64,000 nucleotides of DNA, taken from NCBI GenBank assembly GCA_964466035.1, contig CAYXLR010000005.1, positions 55,190 through 119,189 of the forward strand, given 5' to 3'. Each line of letters opens with the position of its first letter. Within the stretch, counting starts at the first letter, position 1. The translations under genes were made by a program, and so were the position numbers. The notes beneath the pieces are model-generated. The model saw only the letters and a program-made list of their open reading frames with translations. It was not told the DNA's origin and searched no databases. Positions 34,197 through 41,725 of this stretch are shown one piece after another. This DNA is from JANQEA01 sp964466035. Its GTDB lineage: Bacteria > Bipolaricaulota > Bipolaricaulia > UBA7950 > UBA9294.

Positions 34197-34570
34197 CCGT
34201 GGCGATCGTGGAACGCGCGGCGCGTGCAGGCGTCCGATTCCCCGGCCTCCGACAGGCTCCCGCCCTTCCACGCGGCGACGACCTCGGCGACCGTCCCCGT
34301 CATCCCGGTGCAGACGGACACGCCGGTGTCGGAGAGCAGCTGAATCGCGCGTCGGCCGAGGCCGCTGCACAGGACCACGTCGACCCCGGCGCGCGCCAGA
34401 AGCTCGGCCGGGAGACCGGCTCCGCCCATGTGTTCGGAGGTGTTGTCGAGGATCTCGATCGCGCCCGTCTCGGCGTCGACAAACGTGAACGTCGGCACGC
34501 GGCCGAAGTGCTCCCCGACCGTGTCCTCGAGCCCGCCTCGTCCGGTGGTCGGAATGCACAGCTTGGTCAT
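34193..34570 (-). CDS. NifX/NifB-C-like (dinitrogenase cofactor family) protein 3
   Basis: This encodes about 125 residues of the dinitrogenase iron-molybdenum cofactor family (PF02579). Pattern: LCIPTTGRGGLEDTVGEHFG, ATFTFVDAETG-type strand, GLGRRAIQLLSDTGVSVCTG. An unusual C-terminus has two cysteines and a His (ACTRRAFHDRHG). The family binds iron-sulfur or FeMo-type clusters, but no nitrogenase genes are visible here. It is the third of three tandem members; ATGA overlaps lie on both sides. Confidence 0.85.
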   Translation of the reverse strand: MTKLCIPTTGRGGLEDTVGEHFGRVPTFTFVDAETGAIEILDNTSEHMGGAGLPAELLARAGVDVVLCSGLGRRAIQLLSDTGVSVCTGMTGTVAEVVAAWKGGSLSEAGESDACTRRAFHDRHG

Positions 34571-34929
34571 CGCGGTCCTCCTCCATGGGCACGTCCGGTG
34601 GGAGCCTGGGCGGACTCGAGTTGACCGGATCGGTGTGCGTCGAGGGCATCCTTCACCGTTCCCGACGCCCCCACGTAAACCTCGATCCCGGCCGCCGACA
34701 GGCCCTGGAACGCGTTCGGTCCCATGCTTCCGGTGACCACGACCCTTGCCCCATGCTGGGTGACCGTCTGGGCCGCCTGGACCCCCGCACCGTGTGCGCC
34801 CGGTCGGTTCTCCACGGCGTCGACGAACAGGGTCTCCGGATCGACGAACAGGAAGTACGCGGCCCGGCCGAAGCTCCGATCCATCGGCGCCTCCAAGTCT
34901 CGACCGGACGACGTGATGCAGACCTTCAT
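34567..34929 (-). CDS. NifX/NifB-C-like protein 2
   Basis: This encodes 120 residues of PF02579: MKVCITSSGRDLEAPMDRSFG, AAYFLFVDPETLF, VVVTGSMGPNAFQGLSAAGI. The GPNAFQ motif is the conserved loop of the family. A low-complexity tail ends in GRAHGGGPR. It overlaps the neighbours by four bases on each side, so translation is coupled along the run. Cluster carriage is inferred from the family. Confidence 0.85.
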   Translation of the reverse strand: MKVCITSSGRDLEAPMDRSFGRAAYFLFVDPETLFVDAVENRPGAHGAGVQAAQTVTQHGARVVVTGSMGPNAFQGLSAAGIEVYVGASGTVKDALDAHRSGQLESAQAPTGRAHGGGPR

Positions 34930-35486
34930 GTGTCTTTCCTTTCCAGCTTCTCAAGACGGTCGCTGAGCCCCTCGATCTCACGGGTCAGCGCTCGGAGTTG
35001 CTCGGCAAGGTCCATCAGGGGATCGGCAGAAGCGGACGGCGAAACGGCGCCCATGGCGCTTCTCCCCAACCCCCGTCCCATACCCTGCCCCATCCCACGA
35101 CCCATGCCTCGGCCGGTCGGCGTTCGCGCCCCGTAGTGAGAGGTCACGTTGGCCTGAGCGGTCGGCCGGAGTCCGCCGCGCTCGTAGGCTTCCACGGCTT
35201 CTTGAACCGAACCTGTGAACCCGCTGGCCACCTCGATACCGGCCGCCGAGAGCGTTTGATAGGCATTCGGTCCGCAGTTCCCGGTAATCACAGTCTGGAC
35301 GCCTTGATCGGCGATGACTTGGGCCGTGCGGATTCCGGCGCCTCCGGCGGTGGCCGCATTCGCGTTGTCGATCGCCTCCCATTCCATCGTCTCCGAATCG
35401 ACGACCACGAAATACGGACAGCGCCCGAACCGCGGATCCACCGGCGCATTAAGCCCTGGTCCGCTCGCAGAAACAGCGATCCTCAT
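34926..35486 (-). CDS. NifX/NifB-C-like protein 1 with Gly/Met linker and coiled coil
   Basis: This encodes 186 residues. Residues 1-110 are PF02579 (RIAVSASGPGLNAPVDPRFG, TGNCGPNAYQTLSAAGI). Then comes a Gly-Met-Arg-rich linker of repeating GRGMGRGMGQGMG type, similar to the DUF5320 small proteins upstream, and a C-terminal heptad coiled coil (LAEQLRALTREIEGLSDRL). It looks like a fusion of a cluster-binding domain with the coiled-coil tail of a DUF5320 protein, which would let the small proteins and NifX-like proteins associate. Confidence 0.82.
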   Translation of the reverse strand: MRIAVSASGPGLNAPVDPRFGRCPYFVVVDSETMEWEAIDNANAATAGGAGIRTAQVIADQGVQTVITGNCGPNAYQTLSAAGIEVASGFTGSVQEAVEAYERGGLRPTAQANVTSHYGARTPTGRGMGRGMGQGMGRGLGRSAMGAVSPSASADPLMDLAEQLRALTREIEGLSDRLEKLERKDT

Positions 35487-35501
35487 TGGGCCTCCCTGCG
35501 C

Positions 35502-35843
35502 TCACGCATTCAGTTCACGCATCCGCTGCTCGATCTTGCTCAACTGATCCTGGAGCCCTCGAACCTGGTCCTGCAGAGCATCGAAGTCCGCAGTCGGCGC
35601 CGCTGCACCGTACGGTGGCCAGGCCGGCGCATCCCAGACCGGCGGATACCCGGTCCCGTAGCCGAGCCCACGACCACCGTATCCTGCTCCGAATCCTCTC
35701 CCAAAGAAGCCGAACCGCCCTCCGCGGCCGAGTCCGGCTCCGTAGTATCCTCCTCGTCCTATGCCCCACGGGCTACAGAATCCCCGACCGCCGCCGGTCA
35801 TGGGACCTATTCCTCGGGGTCCGGTTCCATCGAATCCTGGCAT
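35502..35843 (-). CDS. DUF5320-type Gly-rich small protein with coiled coil
   Basis: This encodes 113 residues starting MPGFDGTGPRGIGPMTGGG, the diagnostic N-terminus of DUF5320 proteins. The middle is Gly/Tyr/Phe-rich (GRGGYYGAGLGRGGRFG) and the C-terminus is a short coiled coil (DALQDQVRGLQDQLSKIEQR). Function is unknown; such genes are constant companions of NifX-like and MinD-ferredoxin genes in anaerobes. The gene lies 15 bases before the NifX-like gene. Confidence 0.8.
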   Translation of the reverse strand: MPGFDGTGPRGIGPMTGGGRGFCSPWGIGRGGYYGAGLGRGGRFGFFGRGFGAGYGGRGLGYGTGYPPVWDAPAWPPYGAAAPTADFDALQDQVRGLQDQLSKIEQRMRELNA

Positions 35844-35921
35844 CTCTCCCTCCTTATAGTCTGTCGGATGCTTCTTTTTCGGATTCCGCTCGAAAACCGA
35901 GCTCTTCCATCGACGGCTCAG

Positions 35922-36242
35922 CTACTGACCTTCTTGCGATCCTTCCTCCTTCAACGCTTCGATTCGCTGCGTGATGTCGTCCAGCGATCGCTGAAGCGCG
36001 GCTCGCTGCGCTGAAAGCGCCGCGATTTGCTCATCGTTCGACCACGTCGTGGGGGCGCCCCAAGGCTGGCCGAAGGACCCGCCCTGTTCCGGGAGAGTAC
36101 GCAGAAACGCGTCCAGCTGCCCGGTGTCGCGCAGGTATTGCGCCGCGGGCGGGAGGCCTCCCCATCCCGGGGAGTACCCGAACCGCACCCATCCCGGTAG
36201 ACCGGTCGCGTAGTACATATGGCGATGTCCGTGTCCTCCCAT
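35922..36242 (-). CDS. DUF5320-associated small protein, His-rich start and coiled coil
   Basis: This encodes about 106 residues. The ATG at 36242 follows GGAGGTGA. The N-terminus GGHGHRHMYYATGLPGWVRF has a His-rich metal-binding look. The C-terminal 45 residues are a coiled coil (EQIAALSAQRAALQRSLDD). It is the first gene of the leftward Fe-S/NifX cluster, starting about 30 bases from the promoter with the TGTGCATATGCACA palindrome. Role unknown. Confidence 0.75.
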   Translation of the reverse strand: MGGHGHRHMYYATGLPGWVRFGYSPGWGGLPPAAQYLRDTGQLDAFLRTLPEQGGSFGQPWGAPTTWSNDEQIAALSAQRAALQRSLDDITQRIEALKEEGSQEGQ

Positions 36243-36272
36243 GACGTTCACCTCCGACACCGATCGACCTCA

Positions 36273-36300
36273 ATTATGTGCATATGCACACGAAATGCAA
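36273..36300 (-). promoter_or_regulatory. Promoter with palindromic operator for the NifX/MinD cluster
   Basis: Read leftward, TTGCAT (36300-36295) and CATAAT (36278-36273) are 16 bases apart. The perfect 14-base palindrome TGTGCATATGCACA occupies 36277-36290, almost filling the spacer. A dimeric regulator bound there would control the cluster, and the divergently encoded DUF134 protein is the candidate. A matching eight-base half-site, TGTGCATA, recurs at 36632-36639 inside the DUF134 gene. Confidence 0.7.
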
Positions 36301-36310
36301 GCGGCGTCCC

Positions 36311-36339
36311 TTGGCCTTTCGTCGTCGACTCCCTATACT
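36311..36339 (+). promoter_or_regulatory. Promoter of the DUF134 gene, leaderless
   Basis: TTGGCC at 36311-36316 and TATACT at 36334-36339 are 17 bases apart. The expected transcript start (about 36346) falls within three bases of the GTG start at 36349, so the mRNA would be leaderless. Confidence 0.55.
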
Positions 36340-36348
36340 CGGGACACT

Positions 36349-36702
36349 GTGCCTCGCCAGAAGAAGCTCCGCTACTGCCGGGGAATCGACGGGTTCAATC
36401 TGTACAAGCCGTCGGGGATCCCGCTGTCCCAGCTCGAGATCGTCGAGCTCGGGTTGGACGAGCTGGAGGCGATGCGCCTCTGCGACCTGGAGGGCAAGCA
36501 GCAGGAGGAAGCGGCCGAGCAGATGGGCGTGTCCCGTGGCACCATCCAGCGCCTTCTCCAAACCGGGAGGAAGAAGCTCCTGACCTCAATCACGGAGGGA
36601 CAGGCGCTGTCGTTCGAGGAAGCCGATCATGTGTGCATAAGCCCGAGACCGGGGTGGGGGCGCGGCCGGCACGGGCGAGGGCGCTTCGGGGGAACGCGGT
36701 AG
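36349..36702 (+). CDS. DUF134 helix-turn-helix regulator
   Basis: This encodes about 117 residues starting at a GTG. The DUF134 signature is clear: VPRQKKLRYCRGIDGFNLYKPSG, then LGLDELEAMRLCDLEG and the sigma-70-region-4-like helix-turn-helix QEEAAEQMGVSRGTIQRLL. The tail is Gly/Arg-rich (GWGRGRHGRGRFGGTR), echoing the Gly-rich proteins of the divergent cluster. DUF134 genes are commonly adjacent to NifX/MinD clusters; regulation of that cluster through the palindrome at 36277-36290 is inferred. There is no ribosome-binding site, consistent with a leaderless message. Confidence 0.85.
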   Translation: MPRQKKLRYCRGIDGFNLYKPSGIPLSQLEIVELGLDELEAMRLCDLEGKQQEEAAEQMGVSRGTIQRLLQTGRKKLLTSITEGQALSFEEADHVCISPRPGWGRGRHGRGRFGGTR

Positions 36703-36755
36703 GCCTACAAACCAGGCGGCCTCGGAAGGTCGATCGCATACGAACTTTGAGCACC

Positions 36756-36799
36756 TTGGGAAGAAGTCCTTCCATCGCTAATATTCTAACTAGTATATT
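36756..36799 (+). promoter_or_regulatory. Promoter and PadR operator
   Basis: TTGGGA at 36756-36761 and TAATAT at 36779-36784 are 17 bases apart. The dyad AATAT-CTA-TAG-ATATT at 36780-36799 (16 of 20 positions symmetrical) overlaps the -10 box and transcript start. The PadR gene begins at 36817 behind CTGGAGG. Autoregulation of this type is standard for PadR proteins. Confidence 0.6.
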
Positions 36800-36816
36800 C
36801 TACCTGGAGGTTCTCG

Positions 36817-37377
36817 ATGCCGACGCGACTGGTCGTCCTCGGTCTGCTGCAGGATCGCCCGCTGCACGGGTACGAGATCAAGCACATCATCGAAGACCAC
36901 ATGGGCGATTGGACGTCGATCGCGTTCGGGTCGATCTACTTCGCTCTGAAGAAGCTGACCGAGGAGGGCATGATCGAAGTCGCCGCCACCGAACGGGCCG
37001 GCAACCGCCCGTCCCGGACCGTCTACGCCCTGACCGACGCCGGCCGGGAGGAGTTCCTGAGGCTGTTGCGGGAACTCTGGAGGGAGATCGAGCGCCAGTA
37101 CTTTGCCATCGACCTCGGGCTTTTCTTCGCGGACGCGCTTCCGCGCGAGGAGGTCGCCGGCTGCGTCGACGGACGGATCGGTGGACTGCGGGAGACCCTC
37201 GCGTACTTGGCGAAGCACCGAGAGGAGAGCCTGGCCGATCCTCACGTTCCTCGTCGGGCGCGGTTCATCTTCGACCACTCGCGGGCGCATCTCGAGGCGG
37301 AGCTCGCATGGACGCAAGCGCTTCGCACGGAACTCCGGGAGCGCGGCTCGTTGGACGGGGAAGGCGAACCGGGATGA
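36817..37377 (+). CDS. PadR-family transcriptional regulator
   Basis: This encodes 186 residues. The N-terminal winged helix is canonical PadR: LVVLGLLQDRPLHGYEIKHI, FGSIYFALKKLTEEGMIEV, and RTVYALTDAGREEF. The C-terminal Vir_act-like domain (residues 95-180) is a helical dimerisation region with aromatic and acidic residues. PadR proteins respond to small lipophilic or aromatic compounds. It overlaps the methyltransferase gene by four bases (ATGA), so it is the first gene of an operon. Confidence 0.9.
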   Translation: MPTRLVVLGLLQDRPLHGYEIKHIIEDHMGDWTSIAFGSIYFALKKLTEEGMIEVAATERAGNRPSRTVYALTDAGREEFLRLLRELWREIERQYFAIDLGLFFADALPREEVAGCVDGRIGGLRETLAYLAKHREESLADPHVPRRARFIFDHSRAHLEAELAWTQALRTELRERGSLDGEGEPG

Positions 37378-38072
37378 GCGAACCGAATCGGAAGCACGTT
37401 CGCAGGATCGCGAGGCACTTTGACGCCCAGGCGGCTAGGTACGATCGATCCGGAACGGTCCGTCGGTTTCAGTCGCGCGCACAGGCGCACGTGCTGTCGC
37501 GCATCGAGTTTCGCCCGGCGATGCGCGTCCTGGATCTCGGCTGCGGCACGGGGACCGGAACGCGGGAGATTGCACGTCGGATCAGGCCGTCCGGAGCGGC
37601 GGTCGGGATGGACGCCTCGCCCAAGATGATCGCGGAGGCCGAGAGAAAGTGCGGGGCCCCGGGTTCGGGACGCGCCTCGTTCGCCGTCGGGCGCGCCGAG
37701 GAGCTGGACGAGCGGTCGGCGTTCGACGTCGTCGTCTGCACGAACGTGTTCCATCATCTCCTCGACAAGGCGGCCGTCTTCCGCCGCGTGCTGCGCGCCC
37801 TGCGCCCCGAGGGGACGTTCCTGATCGAGGACATCTGCGACGACTCGTGGAAGATGCGCGCTCTCGATCGGCTCGGCCGGCTGGGCGAGCGGGCGCACGT
37901 CGGCAGCGCCCGCTCGCGCGATCTGAAGCGGCTGATGGAGGACGCGGGGTTCGTGGAGGTCACGGCCGACCGCGTCCGCTTGACGTGGTTCTGGGAGATC
38001 ATGGTCGGACGGGGCCGAAAGCCGACGGACGCTTCGCTATCGAACGAAGGGACGCGCGCTCCGGGCGGCTGA
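37374..38072 (+). CDS. Class I SAM-dependent methyltransferase (UbiE/Methyltransf_11 type)
   Basis: This encodes about 232 residues. Seen: FDAQAARYDRSGTVRRFQ (N-terminal start of UbiE-like enzymes), the SAM motif RVLDLGCGTGTGTREIARR, VGMDASPKMIAEAERK, and DVVVCTNVFHHLLDKAAVFR with PEGTFLIEDI. C- or O-methylation of a lipid, quinone or thiol/metalloid is possible; the sequence alone does not decide. It is translationally coupled to PadR and followed by a second methyltransferase. Confidence 0.85.
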   Translation: MSEPNRKHVRRIARHFDAQAARYDRSGTVRRFQSRAQAHVLSRIEFRPAMRVLDLGCGTGTGTREIARRIRPSGAAVGMDASPKMIAEAERKCGAPGSGRASFAVGRAEELDERSAFDVVVCTNVFHHLLDKAAVFRRVLRALRPEGTFLIEDICDDSWKMRALDRLGRLGERAHVGSARSRDLKRLMEDAGFVEVTADRVRLTWFWEIMVGRGRKPTDASLSNEGTRAPGG

Positions 38073-38096
38073 GGCGGTCGAACGACGGGAGGCCGA

Positions 38097-38756
38097 ATGG
38101 TCAGAGAACGAATCGTCGAGACGATGGAGGGGATCCAGGACGCGTTCGACGTCGAGGCATACGACCGTGAGATGCGCAAGATGCGAAGACGCGGTTGGAT
38201 CGAGACGAACGAGATCCTCAAGGCCGGGATCGATTCGGGCACCGCGCTCGAGATCAGCCCAGGACCGGGGTACCTGGGACTCGACTGGCTGAGCAAGACC
38301 GAGGGCACGAAGCTCGTCGGGCTCGACATCAGCGAGGAGATGCTGAAGCGTTCGAGAGCGAACGCCATTTCAGAGGACCTCGAGGATCGAGCGGAGTACG
38401 TTCACGGGGACGCCTGCTCGATGCCGTTCGAGGATGAGAGCTTCGACGCCGTCTTCGCCAACGGCGGGCTCCACGAGTGGGGCGATCCGATCGCCGTGTT
38501 CGACGAGATCGCCCGGGTCCTGAAGCCCGCAGGGCGGTACTGCATCACCGACCTGCGCCGGGACGCGAGTCGGCTGTTGGTCGGCACGATGAGGCTGTTC
38601 ATCCGCGGGAAGGCGATGCGGGACGGCCTCCTCTCGTCCGTCCACGCGGCGTACACCCCGGAGGAAGCCGCGGAGCTCGCGGCGCGGTCGAACCTTCCGA
38701 ACCCCACGGTGAGCAGCAACTTCATCGGACTCTCGATCGTCGGTCGAAAGGAGTAG
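38097..38756 (+). CDS. Class I SAM-dependent methyltransferase
   Basis: This encodes 219 residues. The SAM site is ALEISPGPGYLGLDWL, a variant in which the usual D.G.G.G begins EISPGPG, followed by LVGLDISEEMLKRSR, HGDACSMPFEDESFDAVFAN and a GGLHEWGDP loop. This EISPGPG form is typical of a subgroup in anaerobes. It follows the preceding methyltransferase by 24 bases, behind GGGAGG. Confidence 0.82.
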   Translation: MVRERIVETMEGIQDAFDVEAYDREMRKMRRRGWIETNEILKAGIDSGTALEISPGPGYLGLDWLSKTEGTKLVGLDISEEMLKRSRANAISEDLEDRAEYVHGDACSMPFEDESFDAVFANGGLHEWGDPIAVFDEIARVLKPAGRYCITDLRRDASRLLVGTMRLFIRGKAMRDGLLSSVHAAYTPEEAAELAARSNLPNPTVSSNFIGLSIVGRKE

Positions 38757-38855
38757 CGTTCGACCGAGGAGACCGGGGTGGCGGAAGATCTCCTCATCGC
38801 GCTCGAACGAACACCGAGCTCGCAGACGACACGATTGCTGCGGCATAATCGAGCC

Positions 38856-39899
38856 ATGCGTGTGGCCGAAGACGTGCTGCGGTGGCTGCTGGAACCGGCG
38901 AACCCTCCGGTCCGCTATCTGACGCTGACCGACCTCCTCGGCCGACCGGAGGCCGATCCCGAGGTGCGCTCAACCCGCGCGCAGCTGCACGAGTATCCCC
39001 TTACGCAGGCGATCCTCGGTCATCCGGGCGCCCTTCCGCTCGACGACGAGCGCCCCTACTGGAAGTACGACGGCCTCTACTGGCAGCTGATCGTCCTCGG
39101 CCAGTTCCTCGCGGACGGGAAGGATCCGCGGATCGCTCCGGCGGTCGACTTCGTGCTGGAGCATCGCCATTGGGTCCGGAAGCGGGGCTGGCAGTGCCTG
39201 ACGACCAACCTGCTCGGCGCCCTAATGCGCCTCGGCTACGCCGACCATCCGGTCGTGATCGAGGAGACGGAGGCGCTGGCCCAGCGGTTCGTCGAGGAGG
39301 ACGGGATCGACTGCAGCGAGATGGGGTACAGCCTGCTGTCGCGCTGCTTCATGGCCCTCCCGAAGCTCCTCCTCTGCTTCGCCGAGGTGCCCGTGGGCCG
39401 GCGATCCGCGTCCGTCGAGAAGGCGATCGAACGGATCACGTCCGACCTGATCGACAAGGAGGTCTTCGTCTACCTGCCCGGGCATCGGAAGGCGTGGAGC
39501 GAGATCCTCGCCGGCCGGCCGAGACGAGACGAGCTGCCGAGCGGCCAGCGCGTGGTGGACTGGGTCGCCGCCCGGAGAGAGGAATTCCTGACGTCGCGCG
39601 GTCCCGGCGATCGGCGTCCGAAGCGCGGGTGGCTCAAGTTCGGCTTCCCGCTTCACTACAACTCCGACGTCCTGGAGGCCCTGCTCGGACTCGCCCGCGT
39701 CGGGGTGCCGCAGGACCCGCGCCTCGATCGAGCGCTCCACGTCCTCCGCGATAAGCGAACCGACGACGGTCGCTGGATCATGGAGCGATCGATGAACGGG
39801 AGGATGCTCGTCGACGTGGAGGCGCTCGGCGCGCCGAGCAAGTGGCTGACGTACCGCGCGTCCTCGGTCCTCGAGCACTTCGAACCCGAAGAGGGGTGA
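38856..39899 (+). CDS. Squalene-cyclase/prenyltransferase-fold alpha-toroid protein
   Basis: This encodes about 347 residues of alpha/alpha-toroid type. Repeated helical segments include EDVLRWLLEPANPPVRYLTL, YWKYDGLYWQLIVLGQFLAD, WLKFGFPLHYNSDVLEALLGL and DGRWIMERSMNG, matching proteins annotated as 'prenyltransferase/squalene oxidase repeat'. No DxDD or QW cyclase motif is evident, so catalysis is uncertain. I prefer the ATG at 38856 because it matches the family start and has CATAAT seven bases upstream (leaderless); a GTG at 38778 would add 26 residues. Confidence 0.65.
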   Translation: MRVAEDVLRWLLEPANPPVRYLTLTDLLGRPEADPEVRSTRAQLHEYPLTQAILGHPGALPLDDERPYWKYDGLYWQLIVLGQFLADGKDPRIAPAVDFVLEHRHWVRKRGWQCLTTNLLGALMRLGYADHPVVIEETEALAQRFVEEDGIDCSEMGYSLLSRCFMALPKLLLCFAEVPVGRRSASVEKAIERITSDLIDKEVFVYLPGHRKAWSEILAGRPRRDELPSGQRVVDWVAARREEFLTSRGPGDRRPKRGWLKFGFPLHYNSDVLEALLGLARVGVPQDPRLDRALHVLRDKRTDDGRWIMERSMNGRMLVDVEALGAPSKWLTYRASSVLEHFEPEEG

Positions 39900-39905
39900 G
39901 CCATC

Positions 39906-40781
39906 GTGTCGAAGACCTTCCGTGCATGGACCGGGCGCCGGCTGATCGCCGCTGCTCTGCTCGCCGCGATTCTCGCTGTCGCCGTTTGGGCCGAGGAGAC
40001 CTCCCCCGCCGAACGGATCGAGCGGGGCGACGCCGCGTTCGCGGAGCGCCATGTCTTCGAGAAGATGCTCGAGGCGATCGAGGCGTACGAGTCCGTCCTC
40101 CCGAGCCTCGAAACGCTGCTGATCGAGGTGCAAGCGTTCGTCCTCAACCGGCTGGCGCAACTCCACTACGAGCTGACGACGTTCACGCCCGGAGACACGC
40201 CGGAGGACGAGGAGGTGTTCCGGAAAGGGAAGGAATACGGGCTTCGGAGCCTCCGGCTCAATCCCGAGTTCGCGTCGTTGGAGGAGGACGACTTCGACGG
40301 GGCCGTGGCAGCCGTTATCGACCCCGCGGCGCTGCTGTGGACGGCCGACAACTGGGGCGCGCTGCTCGACTACAATCCGATCAGTGGGCTCCTCTACCTC
40401 GGCAGAGTCCGAACGCTGTACGAACGTTGCCTCGCCGTCGACGAGGACTACTGGGGCGCGAGCGCTCACAACGCGCTCGGCGCGATGTGCATCGTCACCC
40501 CCGCCGCGCTCGGCGGCGACGAGGAGGCGGGGCGTGCTCATCTGGAAGCCGCGCTTTCCCTGGCTCCGACCTACCTTCTGAACCGCGTCGTCTACGCCCA
40601 GTACTGGGGGTTCACCTACGATCTGTTCGGCAATGTCACCGGGGTTCGCGATGCGGCGTTCATCGAGGGCCAGCTTCGGATCGTCCTCGACGCCCCAATC
40701 GGTGAATGGCCATTCTGGAATCGGGAAGCGAAGCGCGAGGCCGAGGCGCTGCTGGCGGACCTGAAGGAGCGGATCGAGTGA
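39906..40781 (+). CDS. Secreted TPR protein, TatT-like (second copy)
   Basis: This encodes 291 residues beginning at a GTG with GGTGAG upstream. It has a signal peptide (LIAAALLAAILAVAVWAEE) and TPR-like helices. The pattern DPAALLWTADNWGALLDYN matches DVASIFWYGNNLGQWLDFH in the TPR protein at 1047-1931, so the two are homologues; AGRAHLEAALSLAPTYLLNRV is the counterpart of the second TPR. No TRAP transporter genes are close. The stop overlaps the GDPD start by four bases (GTGA). Confidence 0.72.
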   Translation: MSKTFRAWTGRRLIAAALLAAILAVAVWAEETSPAERIERGDAAFAERHVFEKMLEAIEAYESVLPSLETLLIEVQAFVLNRLAQLHYELTTFTPGDTPEDEEVFRKGKEYGLRSLRLNPEFASLEEDDFDGAVAAVIDPAALLWTADNWGALLDYNPISGLLYLGRVRTLYERCLAVDEDYWGASAHNALGAMCIVTPAALGGDEEAGRAHLEAALSLAPTYLLNRVVYAQYWGFTYDLFGNVTGVRDAAFIEGQLRIVLDAPIGEWPFWNREAKREAEALLADLKERIE

Positions 40782-41725
40782 CGATCGGAGGCGGGGCGCG
40801 TCAATGGATCGTCGGGATCGTCTTTGCGTCCCTTTACCTCGGGAGCGTCTGCGCCGCCGCGAGCAACCCGTTCCTCCGCGGCGTCGAACGTCCTGACACC
40901 GTTCTCAACATCGCCCACGCGGGCGCCTCGTCCCACGCACCGCAGAACACCCTCGCCGCGGGGCGGCTGGCGTTCGAGATGGGCGCCGACGTCTGGGGCG
41001 TCGACGTCCGCTTGACGAGGGACGGGGCCTTCGTCCTGATGCACGACGCGACGCTCGATCGAACGACCGATGTCGAGAAGCTCTTCCCAACGCGCTCGCC
41101 TTGGCCGGTCGAGCGGTTCACGCTCGACGAGATCCGGCGGCTCGACGCCGGCTCGTGGTTCGCCGAGGAAGATCCGTTCGGCGAGATCGCGGCCGAAAAC
41201 GTCGGCCCGTCGGATCTGAGCGCCTACGTCGGGGAGCCGGTCCCCACGCTCCGCGAAGCGCTCCGGTTCGTCGCCGAGCATCGATGGCTGATCGACGTCG
41301 AGATCAAGCCGACCGAGGGGATCGATCCCGAAGCACTGGCGCGGAATCTCCTCGACTTGATCGAGGAGACGGGGACCGCGGAACGGGTGATGGCCTCTTC
41401 GTTCGACCACGGGATCCTCCGCGCAATCAAGGAGCTCGACCCGACGATCCCGACCGGTGCGCTGTCCGTCTTCGCGCCGCTCGATCCGCTCGCTTACCTG
41501 AACGACCTCCAAGCCGACGTCTACCTCCCGAGCCTCGTCGGCTTCACCGAAGGACTGCTGTCGGAGCTGCGGGACGCGGGGATCGGGGTCCACCTCTGGA
41601 CGTACAACACCGAGGAGCAGCTCGAGCGCCTGGCGCGCACCCCAGGCGTGGCCGGGATTTATACCGACTACCCGCAACGCCTCGAAGCGGTGCTCGAACG
41701 GCTGCGCCATGCCGAGAGCGAGTAG
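40778..41725 (+). CDS. Glycerophosphodiester phosphodiesterase family protein with degenerate active site
   Basis: This encodes about 315 residues with an N-terminal signal or anchor helix (WIVGIVFASLYLGSVCAAAS). The GDPD TIM-barrel layout is clear: LNIAHAGASSHAPQNTLAAG, TRDGAFVLMHDATLDRTTD, LIDVEIKP, and VHLWTYNTEEQLE. Against active enzymes, HRG is HAG, the PENT glutamate is Gln, and the metal-binding E-x-D reads GVD. The two acid ligands of the catalytic Ca/Mg site are therefore lost. It may bind a ligand rather than hydrolyse it. The GTG start overlaps the TPR gene; 17 bases overlap the next gene. Confidence 0.75.
   Translation: MTIGGGARQWIVGIVFASLYLGSVCAAASNPFLRGVERPDTVLNIAHAGASSHAPQNTLAAGRLAFEMGADVWGVDVRLTRDGAFVLMHDATLDRTTDVEKLFPTRSPWPVERFTLDEIRRLDAGSWFAEEDPFGEIAAENVGPSDLSAYVGEPVPTLREALRFVAEHRWLIDVEIKPTEGIDPEALARNLLDLIEETGTAERVMASSFDHGILRAIKELDPTIPTGALSVFAPLDPLAYLNDLQADVYLPSLVGFTEGLLSELRDAGIGVHLWTYNTEEQLERLARTPGVAGIYTDYPQRLEAVLERLRHAESE

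Noticed and set aside
34193..35486. Nitrogen-fixation locus suggested by NifX-like genes
   Set aside because: No nifHDK, nifE or nifN; these domains are widespread in non-fixing anaerobes.
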